A DNA stretch of 9,685 bases from Granulicella sp. (lineage in GTDB: Bacteria > Acidobacteriota > Terriglobia > Terriglobales > Acidobacteriaceae). Below the pieces are notes generated by a model, which was not told where the DNA came from, made no database searches, and saw nothing but the letters and a program-made list of their open reading frames with translations. The stretch lies in NCBI GenBank assembly GCA_003133205.1, contig PKWK01000299.1, forward strand, positions 1-9,685. The letters run 5' to 3'. Of the stretch, positions 1 to 6,390 are shown in pieces; position 1 is the first letter of the stretch; each line of letters opens with the position of its first letter. A program made the position numbers and the translations under genes.

Positions 1-1744
1 CGAATTTCAACGAGTTCCTAGATCCAAAGCGCTGGGAGAGCGCATGCGCGTTTGGCGTTACTTGGATGGTCTTGTCCTGCGGGGCCGACTTCAGCCAACC
101 CGTTATTCCAAATCTGGCCAGCTTTGGATCGCCATCGGCTCCCGGCAGGTCACCCAGAATCTCGTCGTAGGTTCGGTTCTCGCGAACAATCAGGAATACA
201 TGGCGTAAATGGGGCAATTTAAAACTGCTCGCGGATGCAGCCTGGTTGTTGTTCACCACTCTTTCGGTCGATTCTTTCAGCTTCGACTCGTCTCCGAGGG
301 GGATGACGGAAAGACTGCCGAACTCAAGTTCGCCGATATAACTGCCGGTGTTCACTGGATGGAACGACGCACCGCCGTTCGGACCGCTGCCCTTGCCCTT
401 GGTATTCACAACATAGAGCAGCCTCCCATCCTCGGAGACAGCATCGGCGGTTGGGAACCAGCCCACCGGCAGATGCCCGAGCACCTTGTCTGTATCAGTG
501 TCGATCACTGCCACGGCATCGATGCCCGCCTCCGTGACATAGAGCCGATGTCCATGCACAGCAACTCCTGCGGGCATGACGCCGCGAAGCGGACGGCCTT
601 GCCGGTCGAGAAACGAGGATCCGCTGAAGGGCGTCAGCGGAATCTCATTGAGAAGACGGCTACCGTCCGCAGAAGTGACAGCAACTGAGTCTTCATGAGC
701 AAGGGCCACATAGACACGCCCCTGGCCGGCAACCACCCCAGTAGGCGATGCTCCGCCGATGGCGCTTCTGGCTGCACGTGCGCTGTCCGCCCCAATCGCC
801 TTGCCGAGCCGAAGGCGTGCGAGCAGCCTTGCGTTCACCGGATCAGCGACGCTATACGTCCATAGTGAACTGCCGCGAGGATTGTTCTCAGGGCCCAGAC
901 CGGGAACATCATGGCCTTCGACACGTGCGCCCACGCGAGCAGCTTGCGACGGAAAACCGAATGGAGGAAAGGTGATGCCAGTGCGCACGACATCTTTCTT
1001 GTCGACTCCGGGAATCGTTTTGTACTCGAACAGACCAGAGTTGGTAATGTACAGACGAGAGCCGTCGGGCGAGAGCGCAATAGAAAAAGGATTCGATCCG
1101 GTGGGCAGTGAGGCGAGCCGCTGTAGAGTCTTCGTATCGATAACAACGACACGCCAGTTCCCCTGGTCGAGAACATAGAGCAGACGCCCGTCGGGGCTGA
1201 GCACGATAGCCGCCGAGAAGCTTTGCGCGTAGGAGTGCCCAGCGGTAACTCCGTTCAGGGGGACGGCTGCAACCCTCTTCCATGTGACCGTGGAAAAGAT
1301 GTGAACCTGTCCGCTGTCGCCAGTCGTGTCATACAGCAAACTGCCGTCAGGTGAATATATGACGCCCGTATGCACTTTGATTTCCGGATCGTTCTCATTC
1401 TTCGGGCCAGCTGGGATTCTTTGAACCGATAGTCCCGCGCCAGCGCCGTCAGGCATGGTTTGGCGATCGATCACATTGAGCGAAAAAGGCCAGCCTATGG
1501 AAGGCACCACGATCTGACGCCCATCCGGGCGCAGGGACAGCGTATACGGAAAGGGAGCAACTTGAATCCATGCTCCCTCAGGCGTAATCAGGCGGCCGCT
1601 GGGGAGTGTCGCCGAGAGCGTGTTCCCTTCCGAAGAAGCAGGGGCTGCGTTGCCGCTGCCCGCACAAGAGAACAGAAAGATAAGCAGAAGGTACGAGACC
1701 AGCGGTGCTTGGCAAATCTCTCGGCGAGCAGGTTGTAGAGTCAT
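1..1744 (-). CDS. YncE-like beta-propeller / phosphoesterase lipoprotein, 3' end outside window
   Basis: The reading frame is open from an ATG at 1744 to the window edge: 581 codons seen, C-terminus missing. A GAAGG ribosome binding site lies 7 nt before the ATG (1752-1756). Residues 15-26 are hydrophobic and end in LFS-C27, a probable lipobox (Phe at -2 is atypical), so the mature protein is probably lipid-anchored outside the inner membrane. Residues about 60-480 hold YVTN/NHL-like propeller repeats; 'LSPDGRLLYVLD' and 'LSPDGSRLYITN' are two clear blade cores. From about residue 513 the protein resembles the phosphoesterase family (PF04185, alkaline-phosphatase fold): 'VFLIVRENRTYDEILGDLPG' with E522-N523 at the usual metal-site motif, then 'TPNRHAL' at 563-569. 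This matches the bifunctional 'YncE / alkaline phosphatase family' architecture. The substrate is unknown; hydrolysis of phosphate esters is inferred. The remaining catalytic residues would lie beyond the edge, so activity cannot be judged. Confidence 0.87.
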   Translation of the reverse strand, partial: MTLQPARREICQAPLVSYLLLIFLFSCAGSGNAAPASSEGNTLSATLPSGRLITPEGAWIQVAPFPYTLSLRPDGRQIVVPSIGWPFSLNVIDRQTMPDGAGAGLSVQRIPAGPKNENDPEIKVHTGVIYSPDGSLLYDTTGDSGQVHIFSTVTWKRVAAVPLNGVTAGHSYAQSFSAAIVLSPDGRLLYVLDQGNWRVVVIDTKTLQRLASLPTGSNPFSIALSPDGSRLYITNSGLFEYKTIPGVDKKDVVRTGITFPPFGFPSQAARVGARVEGHDVPGLGPENNPRGSSLWTYSVADPVNARLLARLRLGKAIGADSARAARSAIGGASPTGVVAGQGRVYVALAHEDSVAVTSADGSRLLNEIPLTPFSGSSFLDRQGRPLRGVMPAGVAVHGHRLYVTEAGIDAVAVIDTDTDKVLGHLPVGWFPTADAVSEDGRLLYVVNTKGKGSGPNGGASFHPVNTGSYIGELEFGSLSVIPLGDESKLKESTERVVNNNQAASASSFKLPHLRHVFLIVRENRTYDEILGDLPGADGDPKLARFGITGWLKSAPQDKTIQVTPNAHALSQRFGSRNSLKF

Positions 1745-1751
1745 GAACGCG

Positions 1752-1756
1752 CCTTC
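1752..1756 (-). promoter_or_regulatory. Ribosome binding site of the propeller/phosphoesterase gene
   Basis: GAAGG on the minus strand, 7 nt before the ATG at 1744. It supports this ATG as the start, which also places the signal sequence and lipobox cysteine at a normal distance from the N-terminus. Confidence 0.6.
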
Positions 1757-1817
1757 AAAACACCCAATGCGGAAGTGAAGTCAGTCCATAACGAGCTGCA
1801 TGGAATCTGAACCATGT

Positions 1818-1882
1818 AACCGGCCTCAGCGATACATGGAGCTGACGCTACCAGGGAGCGAACCCCGCCGGTGCGGCCGGTT
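1818..1882 (-). repeat. Nested inverted repeats between the diesterase and lipoprotein genes
   Basis: In the 146-nt gap two 8-nt arms (AACCGGCC at 1818-1825 and GGCCGGTT at 1875-1882) are perfectly complementary. They enclose two further perfect hairpins: TCAGC/GCTGA at 1826-1845 (10-nt loop) and CGCT/AGCG at 1846-1860 (7-nt loop). A third, CCGC/GCGG at 1865-1876 with a tetraloop, partly competes with the outer stem. On the transcribed strand the element begins 8 nt after the diesterase stop and ends 73 nt before the lipoprotein start. No T-run follows, so it is not a standard intrinsic terminator. It could be an mRNA stability or processing element or a structured leader. The arms are GC-rich and near-palindromic, so chance pairing is possible. 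Confidence 0.35.
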
Positions 1883-1890
1883 TCCAAGGC

Positions 1891-2709
1891 TTAGCGATGC
1901 AGTCCATGCGAACGCAGATATGCAACCAGTTCAGCAGGCAGGTTGGTCTGGATTGCATTCGCTCCGATGTCGATGGCCGCTTGCCATTGTTCCGGAGTAT
2001 CCGCTGTCCCTAGACGATCGACGAATACAAGCGCCTTCGCCTTTTTGGCGCAAGCGATTACGTCCGGTTTGAAGTCGCCCGCATCGAATGCCATCAGACT
2101 CGGCTGCAATGCCCGCGCTACAAGATTGCAGACATCGGCGTTTTGAGCCTCCGGCATAACTTTCATCGTCGGATCAATTTTGTGAATATCATACAAAAAG
2201 AATGGATTGCCGAAGACGGCAACATGATCCTGCATGTTGTGGCGAACAATTGTGTCGACAAGAAGCTGCGGGTCCGCCTTCTTGGTATCGACATAGATGT
2301 TGATCTTTCCATGCGCAAGTTCGAGAGCCTCGTCGAAGGTCGGCACCTTTGTTCCCGCAAACTCCGGGGAGGACTTGATACCGGCATCCAGCGAGCGAAT
2401 CTGCGCCAGCGTAAGGTCGCTCACTTCGCCGGTGCCGTTCGTCGTCCGGTTCACTTTGTCGTCGTGCATGATGACCAGCTTGCCATCGGCAGTTGTACGT
2501 ACATCCAACTCGAAATAGTCTGCGCCAGCGTCGATTGCCGCCTGAATAGCAGGCAGCGTATTCTCCGGATGTTTAAGATGCTCGCCCCGATGGGCTATCA
2601 CCATGACCGTCGGTGGCGCCGCGGGCGGGGCAGGTGGTGTATTTACCTGCCCCAGAACCATGCCGGTGAGCGATGCAAATGTTACAAACGCGATCGATAT
2701 CTTATGCAT
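1891..2709 (-). CDS. Exported glycerophosphodiester phosphodiesterase (GDPD family)
   Basis: A 272-residue protein of normal length for the family. It would hydrolyse glycerophosphodiesters to glycerol-3-phosphate and an alcohol. Residues 1-20 form a signal peptide (cleavage probably before Q21), followed by a Pro/Ala-rich linker (24-33), so it acts in the periplasm or outside the cell. The TIM-barrel motifs appear in order: HRG with H40-R41, 'HPENT' with E49-N50, 'ELD' with metal ligands E67 and D69, 'MHDD' with the second catalytic histidine H82, and 'PTFDEAL' at 123-129. The third metal ligand, usually Glu in an 'IEIK' strand, appears to be Asp141 ('YVDTK'), a conservative change. The gene starts 42 nt after the receptor stop with no hairpin between, so the two are probably cotranscribed. 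The Shine-Dalgarno is weak: AGGA sits only 2 nt from the ATG, and GAG lies a little further upstream. Family assignment is firm; substrate is not known. Confidence 0.93.
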   Translation of the reverse strand: MHKISIAFVTFASLTGMVLGQVNTPPAPPAAPPTVMVIAHRGEHLKHPENTLPAIQAAIDAGADYFELDVRTTADGKLVIMHDDKVNRTTNGTGEVSDLTLAQIRSLDAGIKSSPEFAGTKVPTFDEALELAHGKINIYVDTKKADPQLLVDTIVRHNMQDHVAVFGNPFFLYDIHKIDPTMKVMPEAQNADVCNLVARALQPSLMAFDAGDFKPDVIACAKKAKALVFVDRLGTADTPEQWQAAIDIGANAIQTNLPAELVAYLRSHGLHR

Positions 2710-2751
2710 TTTCCTGATCTCTTTTCTGTGTTTTCTAATTCTCTTGCGCCT

Positions 2752-5700
2752 TCAGAATCTCAAGCGACCAACCAGAAGCAGTTCACGAGGGTCTTGTGCT
2801 CCACTGACTGAACCAAAGGCCGGACTAGTGATCGTCGTATTCAGGTTGTCGAACTGGGGATGATTGAAGACGTTATGCGCGTCAGCGCGGAAGGTGAACG
2901 TAACGTGTTCCCAAACCGGCACGTCGCGCATCAGACTCACATCCCATACCTCCTGCCCTGGGCCATACAGCGCTGCCCGCGGCGTGTTGCCCAGCACGTC
3001 CGAAGACGTAATCTGGAAGGCTCCTGGATTGAACCACTTCTGCACCGTGCGCGAGGGACGGGCAAGGTTAGGGTTGCCCACCTCAGTCGAGTACTGGGCT
3101 GCCGAGAAGGTTCCGAGTGTGTTGGTCTGGGTGATGCTATATGGATAGCCCACCTGGAACTGACCGACACCGCTCATTCGCCAGTGCCCGACAATCTCAT
3201 CGAGAACCCGTTGATGGAAGGCAAATCTGCCCCCGGCCCCGAAAGGTAGGGAATAGACCGACGAGACCACAAACCGCTGCGGGATGTTGATCATGGCCGT
3301 TCCCCATTGCGAACGAATGTTGAAGACATCCTGGTTGGGCGCGGCATCCGCTCTCGCGGCGGCATCGACGTCATCCAAGGTATTCGCCCAGGTATAGGCG
3401 GCGCGCAGCGAGAGGCCGTTGCTCCATGAATGACTGAGCTGGGCAAGCAACGCCGCGTACTGTTGAGCCCCTCCGTTCGTGTAGTACGTCACGTTGAGAA
3501 ATTGCGGATACGGCCTGAGTCCTTGCGCATTGCTCACGCCGTAGCAGCACCCCTTAGATGGATGAATCTGATTGATCTGCAGCGCGCCGGGCAGATGCAC
3601 GCCGTGATTGCCCTCATAGTTGACCTCGGCAATCCAGCCATGGCCCAGATCCTGCTGGACGCCCACCTGCCACTCCTGAATATAAGCAAGAGAGGGCTGG
3701 GACATAAGTTCCACTACATTCGAGGTCGGTTTGGTGAGACTGCTAGGAATGTTAGGCAGCCCATTGGGGCCCACGTTGGCCGTGTATGCGGGAACACCCT
3801 GGGAAAGCTGATAGGCCGGCGACACCCCGTTGAAACTCTGGAAGGTTGCAGACACCGTGGACGCGGAGGTCCATCCTTCTTTGCCGAAGCCTAGACTCGG
3901 CATCTCATAAATGCCGTAGCCTCCCCGAACGACGGTATTGCGGAAGACGTGATAGTTGAGACCGGCCCGGGGAAGGAACCCGAGATACTCCCGCGCGATG
4001 AGGTTGTGGGGATTTCCGTTGTATCCGGCAAACTCAATCCCACCCGCAAGGCCTGTCGTAGGGTCCATCAGGTTGGGGTTGAACGTGTACATTTGATTGT
4101 GCGTCTCGGTGAAGGGACCGTCGAACTCCCAGCGCAATCCCAGGCTTACCGTAAGTTTCGGCTTGACCCGGTAGTCGTCCTGGATGTACGCGGCGAAGTA
4201 ATTCAAGTCCTCATGAAAGACCGTATTGGTGGTGCTGATGGTAGTGGTTGCGGGCACGCCGAGTTCAAGATCGGCCAATCCAGTTACGGGTTTTCCCGGA
4301 AGGGACGTAAAGGTTCCAGTGAAGCTGTAGCTCCCGGACAAAATGCCGGGGTTGTACTGGCTGTAGGCATATTTCATCCACTCCCCGCCGGCAGAGATGC
4401 TATGTTGCCCTATCTGCATCGACAGTGCATCGTTCAGGACATAATGATCGTCCCGGGTTCGTGAGAACGAGCCGGTACCCAGAGAGTAGAGGCCTGCGGT
4501 CGATATATCGGGGAATTGGGTGAGAGACACCCCTTGCAGCCCTAGGGATCCCACGTTATTCGTCGCTGGATTGGCGAAATTTTCCTCCGAGACGAAGCCA
4601 GCTCTGGCTTCGTTGGAGATGCGCGGCGAAAAGATATGGCTCCAGGTAATTTCGTAGTGGTCGTCGACCCAGCCGCTCTCATCCGAGGGATTCGCCGCGT
4701 TCGGAATATAGTTCACCGCCTTGCTGGTGGGTCCATCCGTGGCGAACTTCGCCCAAACGTGGTCGTAATCGGTAGCGTTCCAGTCCACGCGATCCGCGTT
4801 ATAAAAATAGTTACTGTAGGAGGGTGGATTCACGCAGTAGTTGTAGGTACCGTAGCTGCAGTTTGGCAACGGAAAGAACGAGATGATGTTTTGAGCGACC
4901 TGATCGAGCCGCGCCTTCGGAATGACGTTGCCCTGAAATGCCGTCCGGCTGGTTGTACCACCAGTCACAATCGTGGTGCTCGGATCATAGATGGTTGGAT
5001 TAACCGTGCCCTGCGGCGTCGGGCCAGAGAAGTCTCCACCTCGCTCTGCTACCGTGGGCACGTCCGTATTTTTCGAGTTCGAACTACGGCTCGAGGTGTT
5101 CTCCCAGTCGGTAAAGAAGAAGAGATGGTGCTTCCGGCCGTCGAATACCCTTGGAATCAGTACCGGGCCGCCCACCGACCCTCCGTAGTAGTTGAAGTGA
5201 TTCGCTGTTATCACCGTTCCAGGGGCGGTGAAGTAGCCTAGCGCATCGAGATTTTGGCTGTTGTAGTACTCAAACAGGCTGCCGTGGAACTTGTCTGTAC
5301 CCGCTTTTGTGGAGAACAGTACAGCGCCCCCGCCGGTTTGACCGTATTGAGCTGAAAACGGGGATGTCAGCACCTGAAGTTCTTCGGTCGAGTCAGGCGT
5401 GGGCAAGAGACCGCCGGTGCCGTCGACGCTCTGGTTGCTAGGGAGGCCATCCACGATGATTGGGTTCGTATCAGGTCTGCCGCCACCGAACGAGGTGTCG
5501 TTGTGATTGCTATAGTCCTGACTGGTGCTGGAAACGCCGGGGAAGACCTTCGCGATGAGATCCGTCTGAGCCCCTTTCGACCCAATAACTTCCGGCAGGT
5601 CGATGAGCTCGCTGGTGTCAAGCTGGCCGCCCACCTGAGCGTTCGTGAGGTTCAATGATGTCGCGGCGGCGGACACTACCACGGTCTCTGTGTTCGATCC

Positions 5701-6102
5701 CAGCTTCAGGGCTGCATCGACTTTAACGTCACGGTCGAGTACGACTTGTACTTCTTTTGTGGTGTAGAGCGAGAAGCCGTTTGCTTCAAAGCGAACCGTG
5801 TAGCCACCCGGCTTTAAGAAAGCGACATGATAGGCCCCGCTGCCATTTGTGAGAGTCTTGTATTCGGTAGCGGTGTCGCTCTCGCGCACGGTTACTGATG
5901 CGGCGGGAACTAGAGCTCCGCTTTGATCCATAACAGTTCCGCTGATTGAGCCATAGATGGTCTGGGCGTAACCGGTCGCGGTCGCAAAGAACAGCACGAT
6001 TAGTAATGTCAGACAGGCGGATCGCCTGAGCAAAGGCCTTATGAGGTCGTTTCGGCCAGATTCGGGAATGGACACGACGGACCGATGAAACAGAATCTTC
6101 AT
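2752..6102 (-). CDS. TonB-dependent receptor with carboxypeptidase-regulatory-like N-terminal domain (Oar-like)
   Basis: A very large outer-membrane receptor, 1116 residues from the preferred start. The frame opens at an ATG at 6123, but that codon lacks a Shine-Dalgarno. The ATG at 6102 (eighth codon) has GGAG 6 nt upstream and gives a cleaner signal peptide starting MKILFHRS. Numbered from 6123, the protein has a signal peptide to about A53 ('GYA-Q'), a carboxypeptidase-regulatory-like beta-sandwich at 55-142 ('GSISGTVMDQSGALVPAA'), and a plug at about 145-275 ('PIIVDGLPSN', 'EELQVLTSPFSAQYGQTGGG'). A long beta-barrel runs to the end and finishes in a C-terminal Phe ('LLLVGRLRF'), the usual assembly signal for outer-membrane barrels. 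Such receptors import substrates too large for porins using TonB/ExbBD energy. No SusD-like partner and no TonB genes are present here. The downstream diesterase and phosphoesterase suggest an organophosphate substrate, which is inference. Confidence 0.92.
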   Translation of the reverse strand: MKILFHRSVVSIPESGRNDLIRPLLRRSACLTLLIVLFFATATGYAQTIYGSISGTVMDQSGALVPAASVTVRESDTATEYKTLTNGSGAYHVAFLKPGGYTVRFEANGFSLYTTKEVQVVLDRDVKVDAALKLGSNTETVVVSAAATSLNLTNAQVGGQLDTSELIDLPEVIGSKGAQTDLIAKVFPGVSSTSQDYSNHNDTSFGGGRPDTNPIIVDGLPSNQSVDGTGGLLPTPDSTEELQVLTSPFSAQYGQTGGGAVLFSTKAGTDKFHGSLFEYYNSQNLDALGYFTAPGTVITANHFNYYGGSVGGPVLIPRVFDGRKHHLFFFTDWENTSSRSSNSKNTDVPTVAERGGDFSGPTPQGTVNPTIYDPSTTIVTGGTTSRTAFQGNVIPKARLDQVAQNIISFFPLPNCSYGTYNYCVNPPSYSNYFYNADRVDWNATDYDHVWAKFATDGPTSKAVNYIPNAANPSDESGWVDDHYEITWSHIFSPRISNEARAGFVSEENFANPATNNVGSLGLQGVSLTQFPDISTAGLYSLGTGSFSRTRDDHYVLNDALSMQIGQHSISAGGEWMKYAYSQYNPGILSGSYSFTGTFTSLPGKPVTGLADLELGVPATTTISTTNTVFHEDLNYFAAYIQDDYRVKPKLTVSLGLRWEFDGPFTETHNQMYTFNPNLMDPTTGLAGGIEFAGYNGNPHNLIAREYLGFLPRAGLNYHVFRNTVVRGGYGIYEMPSLGFGKEGWTSASTVSATFQSFNGVSPAYQLSQGVPAYTANVGPNGLPNIPSSLTKPTSNVVELMSQPSLAYIQEWQVGVQQDLGHGWIAEVNYEGNHGVHLPGALQINQIHPSKGCCYGVSNAQGLRPYPQFLNVTYYTNGGAQQYAALLAQLSHSWSNGLSLRAAYTWANTLDDVDAAARADAAPNQDVFNIRSQWGTAMINIPQRFVVSSVYSLPFGAGGRFAFHQRVLDEIVGHWRMSGVGQFQVGYPYSITQTNTLGTFSAAQYSTEVGNPNLARPSRTVQKWFNPGAFQITSSDVLGNTPRAALYGPGQEVWDVSLMRDVPVWEHVTFTFRADAHNVFNHPQFDNLNTTITSPAFGSVSGAQDPRELLLVGRLRF

Positions 6103-6108
6103 GCTGCT

Positions 6109-6112
6109 CTCC
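6109..6112 (-). promoter_or_regulatory. Shine-Dalgarno that selects the receptor start at 6102
   Basis: GGAG on the minus strand, 6 nt before the ATG at 6102. The upstream in-frame ATG at 6123 is preceded by GATCGTAACCGA with no purine-rich site. The downstream start is therefore more likely, shortening the protein by seven residues. Confidence 0.6.
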
Positions 6113-6123
6113 AAAGGTGACAT

Positions 6124-6390
6124 TCGGTTACGATCACCACTTTAGTTGTCAGCCCGCCGCCGCGGCAGGGGTTTACACCGTGCAAAGTCTCCGTCCCGTC
6201 CCGGTGGGTGTCCGGTAAAGCCCTTCGATTGAGTGGGTTTCGCTCTATTAAAATCATGCTTTCACACCGTGATTAGGTGTGCCACGAGCGCCGGTTTCAT
6301 CCTCGCTTAACGCTTTGCTGAGGGCCTTCCGACTAAACTACGGGTATTACCGAGCGTCCTGACACCTGCTTCAACGGTGGTTATCTAACT
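6124..6390. promoter_or_regulatory. Divergent promoter region between receptor operon and membrane regulator
   Basis: 267 bp with no gene, between two divergently transcribed genes, so it should carry both promoters. It contains five copies of the pentamer ACACC or its complement GGTGT (6175-6179, 6207-6211, 6264-6268, 6276-6280, 6362-6366); about 0.5 would be expected by chance on both strands. ACACCGTG is repeated exactly at 6175-6182 and 6264-6271. An AT-rich patch (6246-6254) could be a -10 region for the receptor operon; on the minus strand it reads TTTTAATA. I could not find a convincing -35/-10 pair with standard spacing in either direction. Confidence 0.6.
6263..6281. promoter_or_regulatory. 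Perfect 6-bp inverted repeat, candidate operator
   Basis: CACACC, a 7-nt spacer (GTGATTA) and GGTGTG form a perfect dyad of 19 bp. It sits beside the AT-rich patch at 6246-6254, a position where a bound regulator could contact polymerase reading the receptor operon. Dyads of this size are typical of dimeric winged-helix or helix-turn-helix binding sites. Binding by the neighbouring regulator is inference from position alone. Confidence 0.45.

Noticed and set aside
209..1738. Several plus-strand open frames (209-688, 759-1178, 1460-1738) and the minus-strand frames 835-1176 and 909-1283
   Set aside because: All lie inside the minus-strand propeller/phosphoesterase frame, which has recognisable repeats and a signal sequence; they are shadows.
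1845..1890. tRNA-like T-arm (GGGGTTCGCTCCC) on the minus strand
   Set aside because: No acceptor stem, anticodon arm or proper 5-bp T stem can be built around it.
2710..2751. Possible terminator between receptor and diesterase genes
   Set aside because: No inverted repeat or T-run is present in the 42 nt, which instead supports cotranscription.
2143..5241. Long plus-strand frames such as 2143-2811 (222 aa) and 4636-5241 (201 aa)
   Set aside because: They run antisense to the diesterase and receptor, show no recognisable family and reflect GC-rich codon bias on the real strand.
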